A stretch of DNA of 64,000 nt from Clostridia bacterium. Lineage in GTDB: Bacteria > Bacillota > Clostridia > Oscillospirales > Acutalibacteraceae. Of this stretch, positions 38,498-47,029 are shown in pieces (within the stretch, counting starts at the first letter, position 1; each line of letters starts with the position of its first letter). The translations under genes were made by a program, and so were the position numbers. The notes beneath the pieces are model-generated. The model ran no database searches and had not been told where the DNA came from. It worked only from the letters and a program-made list of their open reading frames with translations. The DNA lies in contig JAGAKF010000076.1 of assembly GCA_017625835.1 (NCBI GenBank), positions 1 to 64,000 of the forward strand, written 5' to 3'.

Positions 38498-39676
38498 ATG
38501 ACAGCACTACTCATTGTAATTTATATTGTTTTTGTTTCGCTCGGACTGCCCGATTCACTTTTCGGCGCAGCCTGGCCCGTTACCCACAAAGATTTCGGAA
38601 TTGACGAAAGCTTTGCTTCGTATTACGGCATCATAACAGGCATCTGCACAGGCGGTGTCAGCTTCGTCGCAGGCAAGATGCTCCGCAAATTCGGCACGGC
38701 AAAGGTTACACTCGTTTCAACTTTTATGACCGTTGCCGCACTTGTCGGTATGAGCTTTTCGCCCAACATCGTCGTTATGATGATCTTTGCCGTTCTTCTC
38801 GGCTACGGTGCAGGCGCGATCGACACGGGACTTAACAACTTTGTTTCCCTGCATTATGAAGCGCGCCATATGAACTGGCTTCACTGTTGCTGGGGGCTCG
38901 GCGTTACGATAAGCCCGTTGATTATGTCCGCTTTCCTTTCGGACGAAACGAGTAGCTGGCGAATGGGTTACCGAATTGTCGCTCTGCTTCAGTTCGCCAT
39001 AGCTTTTATAATTCTGCTTTCACTTAAAAAATGGGACAAGGTTGAAAAAAGCATCGTCAAAGAAAACACCGAACAAACGGCAGGAGACGCCAAGCTTTTC
39101 GACCTTCTTAAGATCAAGGGCGTTATAACGAGCATCCTTTCAATGGGACTTTACTGCGGAATGGAGTTTTCGATCGGAACGTGGGGCGCAACCTATGCCG
39201 TTAACACATTCCTTATCGCTCCCGACGAAGCCGCAAAATGGATATCCCTTTATTTCGGCGGAATTATGCTCGGCAGAATTATCGCAGGCTTTGCTTCAAT
39301 GAAATTAAAAGACAAAACCCTCATCCGCGCAGGAATCATAACAGCTTTCCTCGGCATCATTGTTTTTGCCCTGCCTTTAGGAAAGCTTTCTCTCGTCGGA
39401 TTTCTTCTCATCGGCACGGGATTCGGCCCGATTTTCCCGAGCATTCTTCACAGCGTACCCGAACGTTTCGGCATAACCTACTCTGCCGACCTTACGGGAT
39501 ACCATATGGGCGGTGCTTACGGTACAGGCTTTGCAATCCAGCTCATTTACGGCTACGCCGCAAGCCTTATCACCTTTAAAATCACGCCGTATGTTCTTCT
39601 CGCTCTGTGCGCAGGAGTTTACATCGCGAATGAAGTTACACTTAAAACCTTGAAGCATAATCAACATCATCCTTAG
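38498..39676 (+). CDS. MFS transporter, sugar or oligosaccharide importer candidate
   Basis: A 392-residue, 12-helix major facilitator protein. It begins ALLIVIYIVFVSLGLPDSLFGAAWP, typical of the FucP/YfkF-like sugar subset. Acidic GAGAIDTGLNNFVSLHYEARHMNWLHCCWGLG and GFGPIFPSILHSVPERFG are further family marks. Ten bases separate it from the GH-A/CBM gene, with an AAGGAG site inside that gap, so the two form one transcript. Substrate import is inferred from this coupling only. Confidence 0.88.
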   Translation: MTALLIVIYIVFVSLGLPDSLFGAAWPVTHKDFGIDESFASYYGIITGICTGGVSFVAGKMLRKFGTAKVTLVSTFMTVAALVGMSFSPNIVVMMIFAVLLGYGAGAIDTGLNNFVSLHYEARHMNWLHCCWGLGVTISPLIMSAFLSDETSSWRMGYRIVALLQFAIAFIILLSLKKWDKVEKSIVKENTEQTAGDAKLFDLLKIKGVITSILSMGLYCGMEFSIGTWGATYAVNTFLIAPDEAAKWISLYFGGIMLGRIIAGFASMKLKDKTLIRAGIITAFLGIIVFALPLGKLSLVGFLLIGTGFGPIFPSILHSVPERFGITYSADLTGYHMGGAYGTGFAIQLIYGYAASLITFKITPYVLLALCAGVYIANEVTLKTLKHNQHHP

Positions 39677-39683
39677 TATGATT

Positions 39684-39749
39684 AAAACCTCCTTGTACTT
39701 ATGCAATGTGTCAACGGACGCATACATAATACTCGGAGGTTTTTCTTTT
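39684..39749 (+). terminator. Probable terminator after the MFS gene
   Basis: AAAACCTCC (39684-39692) pairs with GGAGGTTTT (39735-39743), followed by TCTTTT. The 40-base interior has a smaller GTATG...CATAC-like pairing. It is long for an intrinsic terminator. Confidence 0.5.
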
Positions 39750-39798
39750 ACCCATATCACAGGCTCACATCGAATTTAACTTTTGTGGTGACGCCCGT

Positions 39799-40341
39799 TT
39801 ATTTTTTATTAACGTAAATCGCCCAAGGGACAAAATCCTTGGCACGATCAATTTTCAGTTGCACATAAAACAATTCTATTGCGTGCACCGAAGCTATTGT
39901 GCATATTACTGCCATCCATATTTCCGGTAACATAACCTGCATCGCCACAGGAAGAACAAACACCGATCCGCCAAAAATTTTACCTAAATATGTATGCGGA
40001 AGATAGAACTTTCCGAATCGGACATTTGAGATAACAGCATCAACAGCAAACACCAATCCTGCACTGATAATCCACACAAGAATCCATACCGGAACTAATT
40101 TCTTAACAATAAGAATTTTTGTAAGTGCAAGATAAGTCATAATATCGCCAACGCTGTCAAGTGTTGCACCGAGAGTGCTTGTCGCACCCGTTTTTCTTGC
40201 AATGGGGCCGTCAATCAGATCAGTAAATCCGCATAAAATATAAATCCCCAAAAACAGCGGAGATATTTCCGTCTGAAAAAATAGAACTATTGCTCCTATT
40301 ATTCTTGTAAAAGAAACAATATTAGCAAGATGTTTTTTCAT
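39799..40341 (-). CDS. CDP-alcohol phosphatidyltransferase family protein
   Basis: An integral membrane enzyme of 180 residues that transfers a phosphatidyl group from CDP-diacylglycerol to an alcohol (for example glycerol-3-phosphate or inositol). The full CAP motif D-x2-D-G-x2-A-R-x8-G-x3-D-x3-D is present (DLIDGPIARKTGATSTLG, then ATLDSVGD), about residues 42-67. Four to five membrane helices are predicted. The acceptor cannot be read from sequence. It follows the ECF S-component gene by 38 bases on the same strand. Confidence 0.92.
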   Translation of the reverse strand: MKKHLANIVSFTRIIGAIVLFFQTEISPLFLGIYILCGFTDLIDGPIARKTGATSTLGATLDSVGDIMTYLALTKILIVKKLVPVWILVWIISAGLVFAVDAVISNVRFGKFYLPHTYLGKIFGGSVFVLPVAMQVMLPEIWMAVICTIASVHAIELFYVQLKIDRAKDFVPWAIYVNKK

Positions 40342-40379
40342 ATAATTACCTTTCTTTCACTTCAAGCTTTCTTTTGATT

Positions 40380-40970
40380 TTATTTATTAATCTTCTTGCT
40401 GAAATCGAGAAGTCGTACAACGACAGGTGAAAGAACAATATTGACCGAAAGCTCAACGAGGAAGTTGATGCCCACCATACCGACAATAAGGTACTGCGCA
40501 ATGTTTGTGAAACCGCCTGCTGCGCCCCACTCCCTGATAGTATCAAGGAAGAAAACAACACAGCCGAGAAGGAAAACTCCCGTATTCACAAGCGGACAGG
40601 CAATCGCCGCAAGGATTACGGCAAGATAGCGGTTTTTCTTTTCAAACAATTTATAAACAAGTCCTGCCACAAGGCCGCAAAGCGTACCCTTTACAAGAAC
40701 TGTGATGATCGTTCCCGGAACACTTATTGCAAGGAAAGCGGCTGCATCCGTAAAAAGAACAACTGCGCCGAAGATGAATCCGAGCCATGTGCTTACTTTA
40801 TAATCGCACAATGCCGCACCGAGTACAATCGGAATAAGTACAAGTGAAATCGCAAACGGGCCGAACTTTATAAATGAACCCATCATCTGCAAAACTACAA
40901 CCAGCGCAGTAAGGATACCGCCGATAGCAAGCTTTTTTGTTACTTCTGAATTAGCTCTTTTTTTACCCAA
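40380..40970 (-). CDS. ECF transporter substrate-binding (S) component
   Basis: A 196-residue membrane protein of the energy-coupling-factor S-component fold: six hydrophobic segments after a basic start (GKKRANSEVTKKLAIGGILTALVVVLQMMG), a GPFAISLVLIPIVLGAALCDYKVSTWLGFIFG core, and conserved Ala-rich helix 1, which docks to EcfT. Vitamin type is uncertain (riboflavin, pantothenate and others are possible); no riboswitch is evident upstream. The start is a TTG at 40970 with AAAGGAG ahead; upstream in-frame codons lack a site. EcfA/EcfT genes are not in the window. Confidence 0.85.
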   Translation of the reverse strand: MGKKRANSEVTKKLAIGGILTALVVVLQMMGSFIKFGPFAISLVLIPIVLGAALCDYKVSTWLGFIFGAVVLFTDAAAFLAISVPGTIITVLVKGTLCGLVAGLVYKLFEKKNRYLAVILAAIACPLVNTGVFLLGCVVFFLDTIREWGAAGGFTNIAQYLIVGMVGINFLVELSVNIVLSPVVVRLLDFSKKINK

Positions 40971-41093
40971 AGCAATCACTCCTTTAAAAATCGGGATAAT
41001 TATATCACCGCTAAAGAACAAATTCAAGCGATACTTTGCACAATGTTGCTGTCCGCATTTTCCTGATTTTAAATAAAGTTGCAGTAAAATATG

Positions 41094-41133
41094 TGTAAAT
41101 TTATTTACAGATCGGTAGCGTAACAATATTACG
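41094..41133. promoter_or_regulatory. Two inverted repeats in the ECF/esterase divergent region
   Basis: TGTAAAT-TT-ATTTACA (41094-41109) and CGTAA-CAATA-TTACG (41119-41133) are perfect palindromes placed about 25-60 bases before the esterase -10 box. They are candidate operators, with no matched regulator. Confidence 0.4.
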
Positions 41134-41154
41134 ATTGATTTATAGTGTAATTAA

Positions 41155-41163
41155 TGATATAAT
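41155..41163 (+). promoter_or_regulatory. Extended -10 promoter of the secreted esterase gene
   Basis: TGATATAAT, the same extended -10 sequence as before DUF951, about 43 bases ahead of the ATG at 41206. Confidence 0.5.
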
Positions 41164-41205
41164 TTATCTTAACAGAAAAAAGCAGGTTAAAAGGAGCGTG
41201 CAAAA

Positions 41206-43071
41206 ATGAAAAAACTTTTCAAAAAGGTGATTGCGATGGCACTTTGTTTATCAATGCTTATGTCGGTAGGCACCCTCGGAGCATCCGCAAAGACGGACAC
41301 TGACTGCGGTGGTAACTGCAAGCACTCGCCCGTTATCGTACTCCCCGGCATCAACCATTCACCGACATACCTCTACGACGAAAACGATGAGCCGTATATG
41401 TACAACGACAGTCACGTCGGCGGTACTCTTCTCATCCTTAACGAAGCTGCCCTTTCCGCAGGCGCAATTCTTAAGGTTGTTGCAAGTGCTCTGGGTACAA
41501 TCGCTTTGCAGACCAACCTCGGTCTTGACAAGGTTGTTTACGACCTCGTTTCAGATATTTTCAAGTTCCAGCGTTGCGATGAAAACGGCGACCACATCGA
41601 AAACCTTAAAACAAAAAGATGGAACCATTCACTTGAGCATATGTCCGAAGAAGACCTTGAATGGACATACAGAATGGTACCGATGCAGGCTCTCGTTGAA
41701 GAAATCGGCGAAGACCACGTTTACTTCTTTACATTCAATCTCGTCGGCGACCCGATGAAATCGGCAGACGACCTTAAAGCTTACGTTGAAATGGTAAAAG
41801 AGCAGACAGGCCACGATAAGGTTACATTCCTTCCCGTCAGCCTCGGCGGCACAATCCTTACTGCTTACCTTGAAAAATACGGCCATGGCGACCTCGACCA
41901 GATCGTTAACGCTGTTGCCTGCCTCGACGGTACAGACATCGTTGCTGATATGCTTGCAAGAGAATGGCGTCTTGAGGACGAATATCTTTACCATCAGTTT
42001 ATTGCAAACATCTTTGTTGAATCTGAAGGCGTTCCTACCCTCGGTTATCTGATCAACACAATTCTTCATATTGTTCCGCGTTCGGGTATCAATGCACTCC
42101 TTTCGGGCGCAATGAGCGCAATCATCGACAATATGATCGTTAACTGTCCGCAGTTCTGGGCAATGCTTCCGTCTTACAGATACGAAGCTCTCGCAGACAG
42201 ATATCTTGCCGATAAGCCCGTTCTCAGAGAAAGAACAGACAGCTTCCAGCAGGCAAGACTTAACCTTAAGCAGAATCTCCTTGACGCTGCAGCTGACGGC
42301 GTACGCGTTAACTCAATTGCAGGTGCAAATCTTGACCTCGGTGAAGAGATGTATACATATTTCAATATCGTTGCTTCCGCTGAAAAGGTTAACTCCGACG
42401 GTATTGTAAACCTTACATCAACAACGCTCGGCGCAACAGGTGCGGCTCACGGTCAGACACTTGATGACGTCGATTACGAAAAGAATACATACTGCAAAGA
42501 CCCGACACACAACCACGTTTCACCCGATAATATGGTTGACACTTCAACGGCAATCCTTCCCGAAAACACCTGGATCTTCCTTGACCAGCATCACGAGGTT
42601 GGTAACAATGACGTTGTTCTCAACCTTGCAAAGGCAATCATCCTCGGCGAAGTTACGGATGTAAACTCAGATCCTGAAAATTATCCGCAGTACAACGGAC
42701 CTTGCAACACAAAGGCAATCCGCCGTTGGAGACTTCCCGATGCAAAGAAGGTTGACCAGTCAACACTCAGCGCAGAGGATAAGGCAGAGCTCAATGCAGC
42801 AATCGCAGAGGCCGAAGCTGTTCTCAGCATGACAGTATCTGACCAGGCAAGAGTTGAGGCTGCAGAAGCAAGACTTAATCAGATTCTTCACAAGGTCGGT
42901 GCAGAGGGTTACGAAAACGTTGGCGAAGAAAAAGATTCTCCGCTTGATCCGTTCTTCCAGAGCCTTACTTACGCAATGAGCAAGGGCACACTCTTCCTCC
43001 TCGGCGGCGGAAGTCTCGTTGACAGAGTGCTTTACCCGATAAGAGCTCTTATCAAATTAATTTTTAACTGA
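41206..43071 (+). CDS. Secreted alpha/beta-hydrolase (lipase/esterase-like)
   Basis: A 621-residue protein with a signal peptide (MKKLFKKVIAMALCLSMLMSVGTLGASA). HSPVIVLPGINHSPTYLYDE is the oxyanion strand, and the nucleophile elbow reads FLPVSLGGTIL, so the usual G-x-S-x-G has Pro in place of the first Gly. The probable His lies near LDQHHEVGNNDVV. A helical region (about 500-560) precedes an amphipathic C-terminus (SLVDRVLYPIRALIKLIFN). Related in outline to lecithin:cholesterol acyltransferase-like hydrolases. Residues 26-35 contain a DTDCGGNCKH loop. It is monocistronic. Confidence 0.82.
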   Translation: MKKLFKKVIAMALCLSMLMSVGTLGASAKTDTDCGGNCKHSPVIVLPGINHSPTYLYDENDEPYMYNDSHVGGTLLILNEAALSAGAILKVVASALGTIALQTNLGLDKVVYDLVSDIFKFQRCDENGDHIENLKTKRWNHSLEHMSEEDLEWTYRMVPMQALVEEIGEDHVYFFTFNLVGDPMKSADDLKAYVEMVKEQTGHDKVTFLPVSLGGTILTAYLEKYGHGDLDQIVNAVACLDGTDIVADMLAREWRLEDEYLYHQFIANIFVESEGVPTLGYLINTILHIVPRSGINALLSGAMSAIIDNMIVNCPQFWAMLPSYRYEALADRYLADKPVLRERTDSFQQARLNLKQNLLDAAADGVRVNSIAGANLDLGEEMYTYFNIVASAEKVNSDGIVNLTSTTLGATGAAHGQTLDDVDYEKNTYCKDPTHNHVSPDNMVDTSTAILPENTWIFLDQHHEVGNNDVVLNLAKAIILGEVTDVNSDPENYPQYNGPCNTKAIRRWRLPDAKKVDQSTLSAEDKAELNAAIAEAEAVLSMTVSDQARVEAAEARLNQILHKVGAEGYENVGEEKDSPLDPFFQSLTYAMSKGTLFLLGGGSLVDRVLYPIRALIKLIFN

Positions 43072-43097
43072 TATTTGGAAATAATAATAAAAACATA

Positions 43098-43135
43098 CAA
43101 GCCGGTTGAGGAGCAATCCTCAACCTGCTTTTTTG
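43098..43135 (+). terminator. Terminator after the esterase gene
   Basis: AAGCCGGTTGAGGA and TCCTCAACCTGCTT pair around GCAA, followed by TTTT. Confidence 0.9.
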
Positions 43136-43270
43136 CCATGTGACGTATGTGACATAATTTTTCTCATATTTAAAAAAGTTCACAATTTGTTAACAAATTA
43201 AATTTCACATTTCGCGCTTTTATTTTGTTTTATATATGGATGCTTTCGAAAAAAGGAGGTGTTTTTCGTT

Positions 43271-43762
43271 TTGAATCAACAACATACCAAATCAGAAGAA
43301 GAAATCAAAGAGCTTGTCGACAAGCACAGTTCACTGATTTTCAGAATCGCCTACTGTATTCTTTCCAATTCAGAAGACGCACAGGATGCTGTTCAGGAAA
43401 CTTTTTTAAAATACATTACCAAGGCGCCTGAATTCAACAGCGAGGAACACCGCAAAGCGTGGCTGATAAGAGTTGCGACTAATATCAGCAAAAATATGCT
43501 TTTGTTCCGCCGCAAAAGAGAAACGGTAGACCTTAGTGACATCGAAAACATCGGCATTAACGAAGATGATTTCGAAACTTTCGAGCTTATTATGAACCTG
43601 CCGACAAAGTACAAACTCGTTATGATACTGTACTACGTTGAAGGTTACTTAAGCAAAGAAATTGCGGAAATTATCGGAATCAGCGAAGACGCTGTCCGCA
43701 AACGTCTGCAAAAAGGAAGAGAACTTCTGAAAAAAGAAATTGAAAAGGAGCAATCGATATGA
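43271..43762 (+). CDS. ECF-type RNA polymerase sigma-70 factor
   Basis: A 163-residue sigma factor. Region 2 (residues about 15-80) reads HSSLIFRIAYCILSNSEDAQDAVQETFLKYI, and region 4 (about 105-158) has LPTKYKLVMILYYVEGYLSKEIAEIIGISEDAVRKRLQKGRELLKK, a clear helix-turn-helix. The start is a TTG at 43271 behind AGGAGG; a GTG at 43259 overlaps that site. It overlaps the 66-residue gene by four bases (ATGA), the usual sigma/anti-sigma coupling. It probably directs its own operon. Confidence 0.93.
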   Translation: MNQQHTKSEEEIKELVDKHSSLIFRIAYCILSNSEDAQDAVQETFLKYITKAPEFNSEEHRKAWLIRVATNISKNMLLFRRKRETVDLSDIENIGINEDDFETFELIMNLPTKYKLVMILYYVEGYLSKEIAEIIGISEDAVRKRLQKGRELLKKEIEKEQSI

Positions 43763-43959
43763 ATGAACGTTATATCCAGGATTATATGAGATTAGTCGGT
43801 TCGATTTCACTTCCGCAGTCAGAAAAGGACCGTATCGCAACTTATCTCGTTGAAAAAAGTAAAGAAAAGAAAGAATTATCAAAAAGATATTTTGCTGCAG
43901 CATCAGCTGTTGCAGTTCTCGCAATCAGCACGGTTCTGATTGCTCGCGGCACAAAATAA
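43759..43959 (+). CDS. Small single-pass membrane protein, probable anti-sigma partner
   Basis: A 66-residue protein with a basic/acidic cytosolic part (residues 1-42) and one membrane helix (YFAAASAVAVLAISTVLI). It lacks the HxxxCxxC zinc anti-sigma motif. Translational coupling to the sigma factor gene (ATGA overlap) and the membrane anchor make it the likely regulator that holds the sigma factor at the membrane. It is much shorter than typical anti-sigma factors and has no extracellular sensor domain. Confidence 0.7.
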   Translation: MNERYIQDYMRLVGSISLPQSEKDRIATYLVEKSKEKKELSKRYFAAASAVAVLAISTVLIARGTK

Positions 43960-44007
43960 ACACGTAAATAAACGACTAACTATTTGAAATGTGAGGTTAA
44001 TTTGAAA

Positions 44008-45717
44008 ATGTCAGCACAGAACACTTTTATGCAGTATGAAGACTGCACTTTACCCCTCGGTTTTAAAATCCCCGATTTCTCAATGTTCGGAATGGTCAAG
44101 GCTTCGGCAGAAAGCCATCCGGACTCTTTAGCGTACGAATATTTCGGAACAAAGTGCACCTACGGCAAGATGATTGAAAGAATCGAAGCTGTTTCAGGCG
44201 CATTCCACCGCCTTGGCGTTCGCAAGGGCGACATCGTAACAATCGTTATGCCCAACACACCAGAAGCAGTTATCAGCATTTACGCTCTTAACAGAATCGG
44301 CGCTGTTTCAAACATTCTTCATCCCCTTTCAGCACAGGAAGAAATCAAAAACCATATCAACAGAGTTGACAGCAAGGTTTTGCTTTGCGTTGATATCTGC
44401 AGCGAAAAGATTTCCAAAATCCTTGACAAAACTCCCGTTAAGAAAGTTATCATCGCTTCTGCAGGCGACTCTATGCCCGTTGTTATGAAGACTCTTTATG
44501 CTCTCAAGTGTATGAAGAACTTCAAGTACGACAAGAAGGACAAGAGATATCTTTCCTGGAAAGAGTTCGAAAGCAAGACAATGAAAGTCAGCGAATACTG
44601 CCCGACAGGCGAAGCAAACAAGGAAGCAGCAGTTATCCTTCACAGCGGCGGTACAACAGGTACTCCGAAGGACATTATGCTTTCCAACAGCAATTTCAAC
44701 GCTTTCGGTATCCAGGCTGTTCTTACACTCCGTGACGTAAAGGAAGGCGACAAAATCCTTGCAATCCTTCCCATCTTCCACGGTTTCGGCCTTGGCGTTT
44801 GCGTTCACGTTTCTTTCTGCTTCGGTGCTTGCTCAGTTCTTATTCCTCAGTTTGACGCAAAGAAATTCACAGGAATCCTTAAAAAGCACAAGCCGTCAAT
44901 GATCTTCGGCGTTCCTACTCTTTACGATGCTCTTCTTAAGGCAAAGGGCACAGAGGATATGGACTTCTCATTCCTCAAGTACGCTGTTTGCGGCGGTGAC
45001 ACACTTCCCGAAAAGCTTGAGAAAAGCGTTAACGATTTCCTTGCTGCTCATAATTCAGACGTTAAAATCTGCGAAGGCTACGGTATGACAGAAGGTCTTG
45101 CAGCTCTCAGCCTTTCAGTTGGCGACAGCTACAAATCAAGAACAATCGGCAAGCCGCTTATCGGTACAGAAATGTGCATCGTTGAGCCGGGCACAACCAA
45201 CGTTCTTCCCGCAGGTGAAGAAGGCGAGCTCTGCGTCAGCGGACCGACAGTTATGGTTGGTTACAGAAACAACGCAACTGAAACAGAAAACACTCTCCGT
45301 ACTCACGCTGACAACAAAGTATGGCTCCATACAGGTGATATGGCAGAGATTGATAAGGACGGTTTCGTTCACTATAAACTCAGAATCAAGAGAATGATGA
45401 TCACTTCAGGCTTCAACGTATATCCGACACAGATCGAAAGCGTTATCGAAGAGTTGGACTTTGTTGAAAAGTGCGTAGTTGTTCCCGTTCCTCACCAGTA
45501 CAAGAAGGAAGTTGCAAAGGCATACATCATTCTTAAGAACGGCAAGGAAAAGAGCAAAGCAACACAGGAAGAAATCCGCGAATACTGTAAGAAAAAGCTT
45601 ATGCATTACAGTGTTCCTTACAAGTATGAGTTCGTTGATCTCCTTCCCAAGACGGCTTACAACAAGATCGACTTTATGAAGTTGCAGAAGGAAAGCGAAA
45701 AGGAGGCTGTTTGCTGA
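44008..45717 (+). CDS. AMP-forming acyl-CoA/fatty-acid ligase (ANL family)
   Basis: A 569-residue cytosolic enzyme that activates a carboxylic acid with ATP and links it to CoA or a carrier. The P-loop-like A3 motif LHSGGTTGTPKDIMLSN lies near residue 215, the A5 motif EGYGMTEG near 357, A7 HTGDMAEID, A8 RIKRMMITSGFNVYPTQIE, and the C-terminal catalytic Lys region KTAYNKIDF. The start is ATG 44008 (a TTG six bases earlier is possible). It is coupled to plsC-like gene 1 by TGATG. The chain length of its substrate is unknown; with two PlsC genes behind it, fatty acids are likely. Confidence 0.9.
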   Translation: MSAQNTFMQYEDCTLPLGFKIPDFSMFGMVKASAESHPDSLAYEYFGTKCTYGKMIERIEAVSGAFHRLGVRKGDIVTIVMPNTPEAVISIYALNRIGAVSNILHPLSAQEEIKNHINRVDSKVLLCVDICSEKISKILDKTPVKKVIIASAGDSMPVVMKTLYALKCMKNFKYDKKDKRYLSWKEFESKTMKVSEYCPTGEANKEAAVILHSGGTTGTPKDIMLSNSNFNAFGIQAVLTLRDVKEGDKILAILPIFHGFGLGVCVHVSFCFGACSVLIPQFDAKKFTGILKKHKPSMIFGVPTLYDALLKAKGTEDMDFSFLKYAVCGGDTLPEKLEKSVNDFLAAHNSDVKICEGYGMTEGLAALSLSVGDSYKSRTIGKPLIGTEMCIVEPGTTNVLPAGEEGELCVSGPTVMVGYRNNATETENTLRTHADNKVWLHTGDMAEIDKDGFVHYKLRIKRMMITSGFNVYPTQIESVIEELDFVEKCVVVPVPHQYKKEVAKAYIILKNGKEKSKATQEEIREYCKKKLMHYSVPYKYEFVDLLPKTAYNKIDFMKLQKESEKEAVC

Positions 45718-46370
45718 TGGCTAAGAAACCCAGAACCTGGGGATTCAGACTCCTCTCTCCCCTGTTGCTCCCTATTTTCTGCTTTTACTACAGCCCCAAA
45801 GTATTCGGTAAAGGCAACATCCCTAAAAAAGGTGCAGTTGTAATCTGCAGCAACCACAAGCACGTGCTTGACCAGTGTCTTGCTGCACGCGCAACAAGAA
45901 GACCGATAAACTATATGGCAAAATCCGAATATTTCAAGGGTTCTTTTGCCTGGTTCTTCAAGCTTGCAGGCTGTATCTGCGTTAACCGTAACGGCCACGA
46001 CGACGAGGCAAAGGCTTCCGCAAACGCTGTTCTCGAAAACGGTGGCGCTCTCGGAATCTTCCCCGAAGGCACACGAAACAAAACCGACGGTTTACTTCGC
46101 GAGTTCAAATACGGTGCCGCTTCCCTTGCCTGCAAAAACGAGGCAATGATGGTTCCCGTCGCAGTTACGGGTGAATACAAATTCAGAAGCAAAACTCTCT
46201 GCGCAAGAATCGGCAAGCCTTTCTCAACAAAAGGAATGACAGTTGAGCAGGCAAACTCACGCCTTCACGACGAGATCGTAAAGCTCATAAAAGAAAACCT
46301 TGCTGAAGGTTACGGCACTCCCGAAGAGTTTGAAAGAGCTGAGCGTTACACAGGCCCTCAGAAAGCATAA
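45717..46370 (+). CDS. PlsC-family lysophospholipid acyltransferase 1
   Basis: A 217-residue membrane-associated acyltransferase. The HX4D block is SNHKHVLDQ, and the substrate block is GALGIFPEGTRNKTDG. An N-terminal hydrophobic helix (LLSPLLLPIFCFYYSP) anchors it. It transfers acyl groups to lysophosphatidic acid or similar. Its ATG overlaps the ligase stop (TGATG), with AAGGAGG inside the ligase end. Also distinctive is the paralogue right after it. Confidence 0.9.
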   Translation: MAKKPRTWGFRLLSPLLLPIFCFYYSPKVFGKGNIPKKGAVVICSNHKHVLDQCLAARATRRPINYMAKSEYFKGSFAWFFKLAGCICVNRNGHDDEAKASANAVLENGGALGIFPEGTRNKTDGLLREFKYGAASLACKNEAMMVPVAVTGEYKFRSKTLCARIGKPFSTKGMTVEQANSRLHDEIVKLIKENLAEGYGTPEEFERAERYTGPQKA

Positions 46371-46387
46371 TCCCGCCGGAGGAAAAA

Positions 46388-46984
46388 ATGAAAGATCCCG
46401 CTTTATATAAAGCTCTCAGAAATCCGCTGGCCGCTCTGTTCCATTTTCTTTACAGGCCGACAATCATCGGCAAGCAGCATATTCCGCAAAAAGGCCGTGT
46501 GGTTCTTGCCGGTAACCACACTCATTATTTTGACTGTGCTCTTATCGGCTGCGGTACAAAAAGATGCGTTCAGTACCTTGCAAAGGATGAACTGCTCCAG
46601 GGTCCTCTTAAGTACATTTTCAAACCTATGGGCATCATCCCCGTAAACCGCAGAACCAAGGACAAAACAGCTTTGCATACCGCGATTAAAACTCTCGAAG
46701 CAGACAAAGTCATCGGCATTTTCCCCGAAGGCACAATCAACCGCACCGACAACGTAATAATGCCATTCAAGTACGGCGCTGTAAAAATGGCGTACGAGGC
46801 GGATGCGGAAATCGTTCCGTTTATCATAACGGGCAAATACAAGCTCTTTAAAAAAGGCATCAGAATTCAGTTTATGGAGCCTTTGAAGCCAACAGAGGAT
46901 CTTAAAGAAACAAATCGTAAGCTTATGGATATTGTTTCCGAAGGACTTATCAGAGAAGGCGCAAAGAGCGCACAACATAAATAA
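46388..46984 (+). CDS. PlsC-family lysophospholipid acyltransferase 2
   Basis: A 198-residue paralogue of the previous gene. The HX4D block is GNHTHYFDC, and the second block is KVIGIFPEGTINRTD. It has no strong N-terminal helix but a hydrophobic LAALFHFLYRPTIIG stretch. It begins 17 bases after the previous stop with a GGAGG site. Tandem PlsC genes under a sigma-factor operon suggest stepwise acylation or alternative acyl chains in membrane remodelling. Confidence 0.9.
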   Translation: MKDPALYKALRNPLAALFHFLYRPTIIGKQHIPQKGRVVLAGNHTHYFDCALIGCGTKRCVQYLAKDELLQGPLKYIFKPMGIIPVNRRTKDKTALHTAIKTLEADKVIGIFPEGTINRTDNVIMPFKYGAVKMAYEADAEIVPFIITGKYKLFKKGIRIQFMEPLKPTEDLKETNRKLMDIVSEGLIREGAKSAQHK

Positions 46985-46990
46985 AATTTA

Positions 46991-47028
46991 AAAGCAGGTT
47001 CAGAGATTGTTCTCCGAACCTGCTTTTT
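46991..47028. terminator. Bidirectional terminator between the sigma-lipid operon and the dehydratase-like operon
   Basis: AAAGCAGGTTCAGAGA and TCTCCGAACCTGCTTT pair with few mismatches; TTTTGTT follows on the plus strand, and the minus-strand run is AATTTTA. Confidence 0.87.
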
Positions 47029-47029
47029 G

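Noticed and set aside
40971..41205. Vitamin riboswitch ahead of the ECF S-component
   Set aside because: No FMN, TPP or cobalamin core sequence is visible on either strand.
43259..43270. GTG start for the sigma factor
   Set aside because: The codon overlaps the AGGAGG ribosome site itself; the TTG at 43271 is correctly placed.
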